A stretch of 64,000 nucleotides of DNA from Mesobacillus boroniphilus. GTDB taxonomy: Bacteria; Bacillota; Bacilli; Bacillales; Cytobacillaceae. This document shows, one piece after another, positions 1 through 7,650 of this stretch. A model generated the notes under the pieces. It did not search any database, was not told the DNA's origin, and saw only the letters and a program-made list of their open reading frames with translations. Each line of letters opens with the position of its first letter. Within the stretch, counting starts at the first letter, position 1. The position numbers were made by a program, and so were the translations under genes. The DNA lies in contig NZ_QTKX01000001.1 in the NCBI RefSeq assembly GCF_018424685.1, forward strand, positions 186,001 to 250,000, given 5' to 3'.

Positions 1-1
1 T

Positions 2-895
2 GTTTTAAGTGAGCATGCCAAGGTCAGCGGATTTTCACCAGTAGGCTTGGAGCTCGGCTTTGGCCGCCAGGGAAAACTGCCGCCGCTTGCTTTTTCGCTT
101 AAAAATGGTACCAAGATGGAGCTCATGGGCCGGATTGACCGCGTCGATAAAGCAGAGGACGACCAGGGAGTGTATCTGCGGGTCGTCGATTATAAATCCA
201 GCGTGAAGGATGTCAATTTGACGGAAGTATATCATGGTGTCGCCCTTCAGATGCTCACCTACCTGGACATCATAATCACTCATTCACCATTGCTGGTCGG
301 CAAGGCTGCTGACCCGGCGGGGGTCCTGTATTTCCATGTCCATAACCCTATTGTCAACGCATCGAAAATGTTGACACTTGATGAAATTGAAGAGGAAATC
401 CTCAAACGCTTTAAAATGAATGGATTGCTGCTCAGCGATGAAAATGTGATCAGGCTGATGGATAAAGGTTTGGATACAGGGAGCTCGCAGATTATTTCCG
501 CAGGTTTTAAAAAGGATGGAAGCTTGCTTAAAAGCTCAAAGGTAGCCAGTAAGGAAGACTTTGACCATATGCGGCAATTTGTCCGCCATAAGTACGTGGA
601 GACTGGTAACAGGATCGTCAGCGGAATCGTAGATGTTGCGCCGTATAAGCTTAAGGACAGGGCACCATGTACATTCTGTTCCTTCAAGCCGGTCTGCCAG
701 TTTGACCAGACGGTGGAATCTAATGATTTCAGGAAGCTTCCTGTCATTAAGAAGGAAGATTTGCTAGAGTCGCTCCGGCAAGATCCAGGCATTAAGGCAA
801 ACGGTGGCTTGTCTGTAGAAAATGATAAATTAGAAGAAATCAAGAAACTGGATATTCTAGCATCAATCGGAGAGGAGGAAGAGGATCTTGGCTAA
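2..895 (+). CDS. addB: AddB, ATP-dependent helicase/nuclease subunit B (3' end only)
   Basis: The frame is open from the left edge, so this is only the last ~297 residues of a protein normally near 1150 aa. It holds the RecB-like nuclease domain of AddB: a GRIDRVD segment followed by VVDYKSS (the Asp and Asp-x-Lys metal/catalytic residues), and near the C-terminus CTFCSFKPVC, the Cys cluster that together with an upstream Cys holds the 4Fe-4S cluster in AddB. AddB pairs with AddA to resect double-strand breaks and to recognise Chi in Firmicutes. The stop overlaps the start of addA by 8 bp, so the two are translationally coupled. Confidence 0.95.
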   Translation, partial: VLSEHAKVSGFSPVGLELGFGRQGKLPPLAFSLKNGTKMELMGRIDRVDKAEDDQGVYLRVVDYKSSVKDVNLTEVYHGVALQMLTYLDIIITHSPLLVGKAADPAGVLYFHVHNPIVNASKMLTLDEIEEEILKRFKMNGLLLSDENVIRLMDKGLDTGSSQIISAGFKKDGSLLKSSKVASKEDFDHMRQFVRHKYVETGNRIVSGIVDVAPYKLKDRAPCTFCSFKPVCQFDQTVESNDFRKLPVIKKEDLLESLRQDPGIKANGGLSVENDKLEEIKKLDILASIGEEEEDLG

Positions 896-3800
896 AAGGA
901 ATATACCGCCAGTACCGGAAGGGGCAACCTGGACGGAGGATCAGTGGAAGGCGATCATGGCCTCAGGGCAGAATATCCTTGTAGCAGCGGCAGCGGGGTC
1001 GGGGAAAACTGCGGTGCTTGTTGAGAGAATCATCAAGAAAATCACTTCGGAAAGCAATCCGATTGATGTTGATGAACTGCTCGTCGTGACATTCACCAAT
1101 GCCTCTGCGGCTGAAATGCGCCACAGGATAGGAGAAGCGCTGGAAAAAGCGATCGACAGCAACCCGGCCTCAACCCATTTGAAAAAGCAGCTTAGCCTGC
1201 TGAACAGAGCGTCTATTTCAACACTCCATTCCTTCTGCCTTGAAGTGATCAGAAAATATTATTACTTGATCGATGTAGACCCTGGTTTTAGGATCGCTGA
1301 TGAAACCGAAGGGCAGCTGCTTCGGGACGAAGTAATTGAGGATTTATTCGAAGAAGAATACGGAAAGGCAGATAACCAGCCATTTTTCAACCTGGTGGAT
1401 GCGTTCACGAATGACCGCAGCGATGAAGGCTTGAAAGATATCATTGTCGACCTTTTTGATTTTGCCAGATCCAATCCTTCACCTGATGCATACCTGGATT
1501 CAATCGTTTCCATGTATGATGCAGCAGGCAGCGCGGCAATTGAGAACCTGCCCTTCATGAAAGTGCTCATTACGGATATTGAGCTCCAGCTCCAGGGAGC
1601 GAAACAGCTTCTTGAAAAAGGAATGGAGATTGCCAGAATGCCAGGGGGACCTGCGCCAAGGGCAGTTAATTTTACCGAAGACCTCCATGTGATTGATACT
1701 TTGCTTGCTGCAAAAGACAGTTCATGGGCAGATCTATATGAGGCGATTCAGCTGGCCAACTTTGGCAGGGCAAAAACATGCCGCAGTGATGATTTCAACA
1801 AGGATCTTGTAGATAAGGCGGCCAAACTTCGAGACCGGGCAAAGAAAATCGTTCAGGACTTAAAAGGGGAACTATTTTCAAGAAAACCTGAAAGTTTCCT
1901 GAAGGATATGCAGGAAATGAAGCCGTTGGTCTCTGTCTTGATCGATCTTGTAAAAGAATTCTCGAACCGGTTTGGAGAAGTGAAGCAGGAGCGTGGCCTT
2001 GTTGACTTCTCGGATCTTGAGCATTACACCCTGGATATTTTAACTTCGGAACCAGATGCGGAAAATGGTCTGCCTGTATTTCCTTCTGAAGCTGCAATAG
2101 CCTATCGCGACAAATTCAAGGAAGTCCTTGTGGACGAATACCAGGATACGAACATGGTACAGGAAGCGATCCTCCAGCTTGTGACAGCTGAAGGGGAAGC
2201 AGAAGGCAACCTGTTCATGGTTGGTGATGTCAAGCAATCGATCTACAAGTTCCGTCTTGCTGAGCCTAATTTGTTTTTAGGAAAGTACAACAGATTTACT
2301 TCCGATGGAGAAGGAACTGGATTAAAAATTGATCTGGCTAAAAACTTCCGGAGCCGCAGAGAGGTGCTTGACGGTACGAATTATTTATTCAAGCAAATCA
2401 TGGGCATCAAGGTTGGCGAGATCCATTACGATGAGAATGCCGAGCTGAAAAAAGGAGCGCCGTATCCAGAGGATGACGAGTTCCCTGTTGAATTGCTCTT
2501 GATTGATAAAAGCGAGGGTGCATCAGCAGAAACAGATCATGATGAAGATAGTGAAACATTCGCAACTGAATTCGATGCGGACGATCTGGAACAGTCTCAG
2601 CTCGAAGCAAGACTGATGGCCAAGCATATTAAGGATATGGTTGAAGAGCGCCGTGGTGTCTATAATCCAAAGACAAAGACTTCCAAGCCCGTCAACTACC
2701 GTGATATCGTCATTCTTCTTCGCTCCATGACATGGGCGCCGCAAATCATGGAGGAATTCAAGCAGCAGGGCATCCCGATTTACGCGAACCTGTCCACTGG
2801 TTACTTCCAGGCGACAGAGGTAGCGGTCATGATTTCCTTGTTGAAAGTAATCGACAACCCTTATCAGGACATCCCTCTCGCTGCTGTCCTGAGATCCCCT
2901 GTTGTCGGACTGGATGAAGAAGAGCTTGCCATCATCAGGGTCAGCCAGAAGCGCGGTAATTTCTATGAAGCATTGACAGCATTCTGCCTTCAAAAGCCGT
3001 TGCCGGAAAATGAAGGATTGCATGAGAAGACAAGTCGCTTCTTCGAAAGTTTAAAGAGCTGGAGGACTTCAGCAAGGCAGGGGGCCGTATCAGATTTGAT
3101 CTGGCAATTATACAGGGAAACCCGTTTCTTCGATTTTGCCGGCGGAATGTCAGGTGGCAAGCAGCGCCAGGCAAACCTGCGAGCACTATATGATCGTGCG
3201 AGGCAATATGAAGCCACGAGTTTCCGAGGCCTGTTCCGATTTTTGCGTTTCATTGAGCGGATGAGGGAGCGCGGAGATGACCTCGGGGCCGCCAGAGCTC
3301 TTGGAGAACAGGAAGATGTGGTCAGGATCATGACGATCCACAGCAGTAAAGGTCTTGAGTTCCCGGTAGTATTCGTGGCCGGTCTTGCACGGAATTTCAA
3401 TACGATGGACCTGAAGAAATTTTACATGCTCGATAAAGAATTTGGCTTTGCAGCAAAATATATAAATCCTGAGAAGCGGATTTCCTTCCCATCCTTGCCG
3501 CAGTTAGCCTTCAAGCGCAAGCATAAGATGGAAATGTTAGCAGAAGAAATGCGAGTATTATACGTTGCCTTAACGCGTGCCAAGGAAAAGCTTTACTTGA
3601 TAGGATCGGTTAAGGATGCCGAAAAAACGATCAGCAAGTGGCAGGACGACGCAAGCCATCCTGAGTGGCTGCTAGATGAATATTTAAGAGCGTCGGCTTC
3701 AGGCTATATCGATTGGATCGGTCCTGCAGTGATCCGCCATCAAGATTGTGACTCGATAAGGGGAAGTGAAGGTATCCTTCATCCAGGACTGGATGAGGAG

Positions 3801-4679
3801 ATTACTAGACATCCTTCCAGCTGGAAAATCGAAAGCATTAAAGCAGAGGAAATCGCTTCATTTGCAGACGAAAAAACCGAAGAGCACGAAAGCTTGATGG
3901 ACCTTGTTGGAGCAGGAAAGCCTGTAAATAAAGAATCAGAATTGGCAGAAACAGTGAGCAGGCAGCTTTCGTGGAATTATCACTTCAAGGAAGCGGCAAA
4001 CCACCGTTCCAAACAGTCAGTTACAGAGCTGAAGCGCAATCACGAAACCAGGGATGAAGAAAGCGGAACACAGATAGTACGTCGGTTTACGAAGCCAATC
4101 CTTAACCGGCCAAGATTCATGCAGGAGAAAAAGCTTACACCTGCAGAACGTGGAACAGCGATGCATATGGTCATGCAGCATATTGATCTTAACCAGCCAG
4201 TTACCGAAATCTCGCTCGAGTTGCAGCTGGAGAAGATGGTGGAGAAGGAGTTGCTATTCCCTGAGCAGCGCGATGCTGTAGATAAAAAATGGATACTTGC
4301 CTTTTTTGAAACTGACATTGGCAAGCGGCTGTTAACTGCTGAAAAAGTTAGCCGGGAGGTTCCGTTTTATCTGTCATTGCCGTCAAAGGAAGTATATCCT
4401 GATTGGCAAGGTGAAGACGAGCCGATTTTTATCCAGGGGGTAGTCGACTGTATTTTTGAAGATGAAAAAGGTACAGTCCTGCTCGACTTTAAGACAGATG
4501 GAATTCATGACCGCTACAAAGGCGGGTTCGAGCAGGCAAAGCCGATTTTGGAGGAACGTTACCGAATCCAAATCAGCCTGTATGCCAGAGCAATCGAACA
4601 AGTGTGGAAGCAGCCGGTTGATGAAAAGTACCTTTATTTCTTTGATGGCGGCCATCTTCTTGAATTGGAGAATCTATAA
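888..4679 (+). CDS. addA: AddA, ATP-dependent helicase/nuclease subunit A
   Basis: 1263 aa, normal length for AddA. It begins at TTG 888, preceded by a purine-rich GGAGAGGAGG stretch inside the end of addB. UvrD-like helicase motifs are visible: Walker A AAAAGSGKT at residues 33-41, motif II VDEYQDTN, TIHSSKGLEFPVVFVAG and VALTRAKEKLYL. The C-terminal RecB-type nuclease is marked by GTAMHMVMQHID and by DCIFEDEKG followed by LLDFKTD, the metal-binding Asp and the Asp-x-Lys pair. Role: the 3'-5' helicase and nuclease motor of the AddAB double-strand-break repair complex, in the cytoplasm on DNA. In B. subtilis sbcDC follows addA; here a terminator and a repeat region follow. Confidence 0.98.
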   Translation: MAKRNIPPVPEGATWTEDQWKAIMASGQNILVAAAAGSGKTAVLVERIIKKITSESNPIDVDELLVVTFTNASAAEMRHRIGEALEKAIDSNPASTHLKKQLSLLNRASISTLHSFCLEVIRKYYYLIDVDPGFRIADETEGQLLRDEVIEDLFEEEYGKADNQPFFNLVDAFTNDRSDEGLKDIIVDLFDFARSNPSPDAYLDSIVSMYDAAGSAAIENLPFMKVLITDIELQLQGAKQLLEKGMEIARMPGGPAPRAVNFTEDLHVIDTLLAAKDSSWADLYEAIQLANFGRAKTCRSDDFNKDLVDKAAKLRDRAKKIVQDLKGELFSRKPESFLKDMQEMKPLVSVLIDLVKEFSNRFGEVKQERGLVDFSDLEHYTLDILTSEPDAENGLPVFPSEAAIAYRDKFKEVLVDEYQDTNMVQEAILQLVTAEGEAEGNLFMVGDVKQSIYKFRLAEPNLFLGKYNRFTSDGEGTGLKIDLAKNFRSRREVLDGTNYLFKQIMGIKVGEIHYDENAELKKGAPYPEDDEFPVELLLIDKSEGASAETDHDEDSETFATEFDADDLEQSQLEARLMAKHIKDMVEERRGVYNPKTKTSKPVNYRDIVILLRSMTWAPQIMEEFKQQGIPIYANLSTGYFQATEVAVMISLLKVIDNPYQDIPLAAVLRSPVVGLDEEELAIIRVSQKRGNFYEALTAFCLQKPLPENEGLHEKTSRFFESLKSWRTSARQGAVSDLIWQLYRETRFFDFAGGMSGGKQRQANLRALYDRARQYEATSFRGLFRFLRFIERMRERGDDLGAARALGEQEDVVRIMTIHSSKGLEFPVVFVAGLARNFNTMDLKKFYMLDKEFGFAAKYINPEKRISFPSLPQLAFKRKHKMEMLAEEMRVLYVALTRAKEKLYLIGSVKDAEKTISKWQDDASHPEWLLDEYLRASASGYIDWIGPAVIRHQDCDSIRGSEGILHPGLDEEITRHPSSWKIESIKAEEIASFADEKTEEHESLMDLVGAGKPVNKESELAETVSRQLSWNYHFKEAANHRSKQSVTELKRNHETRDEESGTQIVRRFTKPILNRPRFMQEKKLTPAERGTAMHMVMQHIDLNQPVTEISLELQLEKMVEKELLFPEQRDAVDKKWILAFFETDIGKRLLTAEKVSREVPFYLSLPSKEVYPDWQGEDEPIFIQGVVDCIFEDEKGTVLLDFKTDGIHDRYKGGFEQAKPILEERYRIQISLYARAIEQVWKQPVDEKYLYFFDGGHLLELENL

Positions 4680-4688
4680 AACAATGTT

Positions 4689-4730
4689 AAAAACCGGTGG
4701 GATGTGAATAATAATCCTGCCGGTTTTTTT
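4689..4730 (+). terminator. Rho-independent terminator after addA
   Basis: AAAACCGG and GGAT pair with ATCC and CCGGTTTT around an A/T-rich loop, followed by a run of seven T. It lies 10 bp after the addA stop. Confidence 0.85.
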
Positions 4731-4850
4731 CGGTTTGATATCCATTTTGACAGCGATATGCTTCACCGGAACAGAATTAGCCGATACATTTAAAAGACTC
4801 AAAACCTTTAGGCTTATATATTGGATCTATCTGCAGCAGTGGCACCCTGA

Positions 4851-5035
4851 AAAGCAGAACGCCGTATTTCGATCGCAGCTCATCGGGTTCTCCGCCCGAA
4901 AAAGGCAGAAAGCCGTATTTGGATCGTAGCTCATCGGGTTCTCCGCCCGAAAAAGGCGAACGTCGTAATTTCGGTCGCAGCTCATCGGGTTTTCCGCCCG
5001 AAAAAAGCAGATCGCAGTAGCTTCGGTCGCAGATC
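4851..5035. repeat. 51-bp tandem repeat, three copies plus partial flanks
   Basis: The core CATCGGGTTCTCCGCCCG starts at 4881, 4932 and 4983 (third copy has TTT for TCT), giving an exact 51-bp period, with weaker partial units on both sides. Because 51 is a multiple of 3, a minus-strand frame (4777-5037) stays open and would encode a 17-residue repeat beginning FSGGEPDELRS. I treat that frame as a by-product: no good ribosome binding site is seen. Each unit contains a small CGGG...CCCG hairpin. It occupies the place of sbcDC in the B. subtilis order. It accounts for most of the 350 bp between addA and the HNH gene. Confidence 0.85.
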
Positions 5036-5081
5036 AAGGGTAGGGGAAAGAGACTTCATCTTGCAGAGGAGGGATCATCCA

Positions 5082-5390
5082 GTGGCAAAGAGAAAACAGT
5101 CCGGCACATGTGAATTATGCGGCAGGGAAGAGGTTGAGGTGACCATTCACCATCTGGTTCCTAAAGAAATGGGTGGCACTTTCATGCCTACTGCCAATCT
5201 ATGTATCCCGTGCCATAAACAGATTCATGCTCTGTTCACGAATGAAGAGCTTGCATCGGGTTTGAACACGATTGACCGGCTCGGCTCCCATCCTGAATTG
5301 CAGAAGTTTTTGAAATGGATAAAAAAACAGCCTTCTACAAGGCTGCCGAAAATTACAAAGTCTAATGAGCGAAAAAGAAATAAACGCTAG
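5082..5390 (+). CDS. yisB: YisB-like HNH-family small protein
   Basis: 102 aa from GTG 5082, chosen because AGAGGAGGG (5065-5073) sits 8 bp upstream; an in-frame TTG at 5061 has a poorer site. It is a zinc-ribbon HNH fold: C10-x2-C13, HH at 23-24 (IHHLVPKEMGG), C41-x2-C44-H45 and H49 (CHKQIH). The C-terminus is very basic (Lys/Arg rich), fitting DNA binding. Position between addBA and gerPF matches yisB of B. subtilis, an uncharacterised HNH protein. Nuclease activity is inferred from the motif only. It converges on gerPF, whose stop overlaps by 4 bp; no terminator separates them. Confidence 0.85.
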   Translation: MAKRKQSGTCELCGREEVEVTIHHLVPKEMGGTFMPTANLCIPCHKQIHALFTNEELASGLNTIDRLGSHPELQKFLKWIKKQPSTRLPKITKSNERKRNKR

Positions 5391-5605
5391 TTATTTCCTA
5401 CTGTCGGCTGGTCAATCAAATTGGCATCAAGGACATTGTTGGCGCTTAATCCATTATTCGTGACTATGAATCCGCCAGTATTGAACCCACCCTGCCCAGC
5501 GACTGTTTTAGAATTGCTTTTTGGCGAGATGAACAGCGTGTCGCCAAACTGCACCGTCCCGCCGCCTACATTCAATATTTGCACAGGACCTATTATTGCT
5601 GGCAT
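5387..5605 (-). CDS. gerPF: GerPF, spore coat permeability/germination protein
   Basis: 72 aa starting MPAIIGPVQI, the usual start of GerPF; AAAAGG is 8 bp upstream of this ATG, whereas the in-frame ATG three codons earlier overlaps that site. It has the short GerPA/GerPF fold: VGGGTVQFGDT then FISPKSNSKTVAGQG and FNTGG. GerP proteins are made in the mother cell late in sporulation and let germinants reach their receptors through the coat; how each acts is unknown. Last gene of the six-gene gerP operon, separated from gerPE by 102 bp, the largest gap in the operon. Confidence 0.93.
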   Translation of the reverse strand: MPAIIGPVQILNVGGGTVQFGDTLFISPKSNSKTVAGQGGFNTGGFIVTNNGLSANNVLDANLIDQPTVGNN

Positions 5606-5707
5606 TGAAAACATCCTTTTCTGCTTTTGTTTAGGCTTTTTTACCCATTGTTGCTGTCTTAAACTGATTGATAATCAGTGATAAAGACTAGAAGTTCCTT
5701 AATAAAT

Positions 5708-6103
5708 CTATATGCCTTCCCCACTCGACTTGTTATTACGGGGCAAAAGCTGACGTATATGCTTTACCCTGGCTTCCATGGAAATATTGCGGCTGTTTCC
5801 AAGGTGCACAACAGACGAGGAAGAGGCTCCCATGATATCAATATTCCTCACTTTCAGTACAGGGTTAAGATTCTGGGTTGAGGTAACAATGCACTCATCT
5901 GTTGGTTGAAATGGGATCCCTTCCGAAAAAACAGGATACACATCGAAATTACCTTCTTTATCAAAAAATATCTCTGCCTCTCTTTGTACAGCCAGCGCTC
6001 TGGAAAACGCCTGTATTTGCTCAGAATCACCGATCTGGAAAATCGAGGAGAAGGATACAGAGTCGATTTTAATATGGTCAACACATGTTATTCTCTGAAG
6101 CAT
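5708..6103 (-). CDS. gerPE: GerPE, spore germination protein
   Basis: 131 aa from the ATG of MLQRITCVDHIKIDS, which lines up with the start of known GerPE; a GTG three codons earlier (6112) overlaps the gerPD stop and is the alternative. The protein has two beta-rich repeats recalling GerPD/GerPB (SVSFSSIFQIGDS and MGASSSSVVHLGNS). No signal peptide or membrane segment. Part of gerPABCDEF, needed for coat permeability to germinants. Confidence 0.9.
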   Translation of the reverse strand: MLQRITCVDHIKIDSVSFSSIFQIGDSEQIQAFSRALAVQREAEIFFDKEGNFDVYPVFSEGIPFQPTDECIVTSTQNLNPVLKVRNIDIMGASSSSVVHLGNSRNISMEARVKHIRQLLPRNNKSSGEGI

Positions 6104-6108
6104 AGCGA

Positions 6109-6291
6109 TCACGATATATCCGGCGACAGCGGGACAAATGGGCCAACAATCAACGATTCTGCCGGTGTATCAAAGGTTGCAGCCAGCTGAATTGTTTCAG
6201 CGTCCCCTACCATCAGCAGTGATGAACTCGAAACACCTATGACCCTAATGTCGCCGACACTAATATCCCGGTTATAGACTTGGAAATTCAT
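6109..6291 (-). CDS. gerPD: GerPD, spore germination protein
   Basis: 60 aa, MNFQVYNRDISVGDIRV at the N-terminus and SSSSLLMVGDAETIQ in the centre, both typical of GerPD. The ATG overlaps the gerPC stop (ATGA), so translation is coupled. Small structural coat protein of the gerP operon; no enzymatic motif. Confidence 0.93.
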   Translation of the reverse strand: MNFQVYNRDISVGDIRVIGVSSSSLLMVGDAETIQLAATFDTPAESLIVGPFVPLSPDIS

Positions 6292-6905
6292 TTTGAACGT
6301 CCTTCCTTTACATTATCCGGCAGGTTTTTCAGGAACAGGAATACTCCATTCTGGATTTCCTGCTTAAGCAAATCAATCACATTTTCATTTAACTGAGGAC
6401 TTAATTCAGTACCTCTTTCACTCGATGATTGTTCTTTTAAATGTTGAGCCACTCTGACGGATAACTGTTTTTTGATATCATTTTTTATAAACTCGAAATA
6501 TGAATCATCTACACTGATTCCCAGTTCCGTTTGGGCACTTCGGTAAATGTTCTCCAAATCAGATTCAAGATATTGGTTCAGTGCTGTTTCAATCTCGATT
6601 GTCCTTTTAAATAACTGCTTTGGCGGAATCGGGACATTCACAGCCTTCTGATCAACGGTGAAATCATCAATCCCATCCAGTTCTGTTGGATTCAAGCCGA
6701 TATTTAATGTTCCTTCAAGTGTTTCCACCTTCAACTGGTCGAATTTATACTCGATATTTCCGATTTGAACCGGCGGCCGCTCCTTTAGTGCAGCAATTTC
6801 CTGCTGAAGCTCGGAAACCAACTTCTCCAACCTGGCAGTCTTTCTGCTCTGGTGCTCCACATATAAATGCAGCTTCTGTAAATATTGATAAAATTCCGCA
6901 TCCAA
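6288..6905 (-). CDS. gerPC: GerPC, spore germination protein
   Basis: 205 aa, starting at TTG with GAGGTGA 7 bp upstream. An N-terminal coiled coil (about residues 5-45) is followed by IGNIEYKFDQLKVETLEGT and a GLNPTELDGIDDF segment, both characteristic of the GerPC family, and a helical C-terminal half. It is the largest GerP protein and is thought to scaffold or localise the others in the coat. It sits in the middle of the operon, overlapping gerPD by 4 bp. Confidence 0.93.
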   Translation of the reverse strand: MDAEFYQYLQKLHLYVEHQSRKTARLEKLVSELQQEIAALKERPPVQIGNIEYKFDQLKVETLEGTLNIGLNPTELDGIDDFTVDQKAVNVPIPPKQLFKRTIEIETALNQYLESDLENIYRSAQTELGISVDDSYFEFIKNDIKKQLSVRVAQHLKEQSSSERGTELSPQLNENVIDLLKQEIQNGVFLFLKNLPDNVKEGRSK

Positions 6906-6942
6906 AATGAATCACCTCGAATCGACCAAATTTTAAAATCCT

Positions 6943-7197
6943 TTAATTCCTTTGAACCGGAGCCTGCAAAGGGACGGCAGGAGCTTCCAGTGTGCCGCCT
7001 GGCATATCCTCTAAGCCAGTTGTGACTTCTGTAGGGTGGACCGCCTCTGGAGCAGGTGCTGTAAATCCACCGGTGTTATATAGGTAGGAGACTGGCTTAA
7101 TCATTCCTGCACTGCCAATTTGCAGAACAGAAGAGTTTGAGATTCCATCAATCCTCAAAAGGTTGATAGTGATTGATTGTTGTATATAAAAATTCAT
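6943..7197 (-). CDS. gerPB: GerPB, spore germination protein
   Basis: 84 aa from the ATG of MNFYIQQSITINLLRI, the conserved GerPB start, with GGGTGA 5 bp upstream; an ATG five codons earlier (7212) overlaps the gerPA stop and is possible. NSSVLQIGSAG and LYNTGGF are family hallmarks; the C-terminal third is Pro/Glu rich as in other GerPB proteins. Second gene of the gerP operon. Confidence 0.92.
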   Translation of the reverse strand: MNFYIQQSITINLLRIDGISNSSVLQIGSAGMIKPVSYLYNTGGFTAPAPEAVHPTEVTTGLEDMPGGTLEAPAVPLQAPVQRN

Positions 7198-7211
7198 TCG
7201 ATTCACCCGCA

Positions 7212-7433
7212 TTATACATTCAGATAATTGCCTTGATCAACGGCATCTGTATCATAGGTATTTGTTGAGCTTTGGTTATTGTACACGGTCAATCCATCTC
7301 CGGTATTGAATGAGCCAGCTCCAGAAAATGTTTTTGCGTTGGAAACCGGGCTAATTCTGTATACGTCACCAATGTGGAAGACAGCGCTGTTTCCGAGTGA
7401 AATGACCTGTGCAACTCCTACAATTGCTGGCAT
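7212..7433 (-). CDS. gerPA: GerPA, spore germination protein
   Basis: 73 aa, MPAIVGVAQVISLGNSAVF at the N-terminus, then GDVYRISPVSNAKTFSGAG and FNTGDG, the same fold as GerPF at the other end of the operon. AAAGGGTG lies 7 bp before the ATG. First gene of gerPABCDEF, 25 bp downstream of the predicted start of the sigma-K transcript. Confidence 0.94.
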   Translation of the reverse strand: MPAIVGVAQVISLGNSAVFHIGDVYRISPVSNAKTFSGAGSFNTGDGLTVYNNQSSTNTYDTDAVDQGNYLNV

Positions 7434-7464
7434 TAAGCAACACCCTTTTTTTAGATTTCTTTAT

Positions 7465-7491
7465 TATCGTATGTGCCCAAATGCAGAATGT
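7465..7491 (-). promoter_or_regulatory. Probable sigma-K promoter of the gerP operon
   Basis: On the minus strand: AC (7491-7490), 16-bp spacer, CATACGATA (7473-7465), matching the sigma-K consensus AC-N16-CATANNNTA. Start would be near 7458, about 25 bp before gerPA. The B. subtilis gerP operon is sigma-K dependent, which supports the call. Confidence 0.75.
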
Positions 7492-7554
7492 GATTAAAAT
7501 GCCCATTTGTTTCAATATGGTAAGCTTTTCGTCCTATAGATGTTTTAATATTTG

Positions 7555-7585
7555 TTGTATAACAGTTATTTTTTTTGTATAACAG
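7555..7585 (+). promoter_or_regulatory. Direct repeat TTGTATAACAG, two copies 20 bp apart
   Basis: Identical 11-mers at 7555-7565 and 7575-7585, two helical turns apart, upstream of the acyl-CoA synthetase and divergent gerP. The spacing would put two bound proteins on the same DNA face. The regulator is unknown; an operator is inferred only from position and phasing. Confidence 0.4.
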
Positions 7586-7650
7586 CGACGGTAATATGTT
7601 AATATATTTATATATTTAGAATTATAAAATTATTCTACAGGAGGCAGATT

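Noticed and set aside
2523..3023. 166-codon minus-strand frame inside addA
   Set aside because: Shadow of addA with no start site.
4851..5035. CRISPR array
   Set aside because: Units are directly adjacent 51-bp tandem repeats without unique spacers, and no cas gene is present.
4777..5037. Minus-strand 86-codon frame with 17-residue repeats
   Set aside because: Open only because the DNA repeat period is a multiple of three; no ribosome binding site; reported as a repeat.
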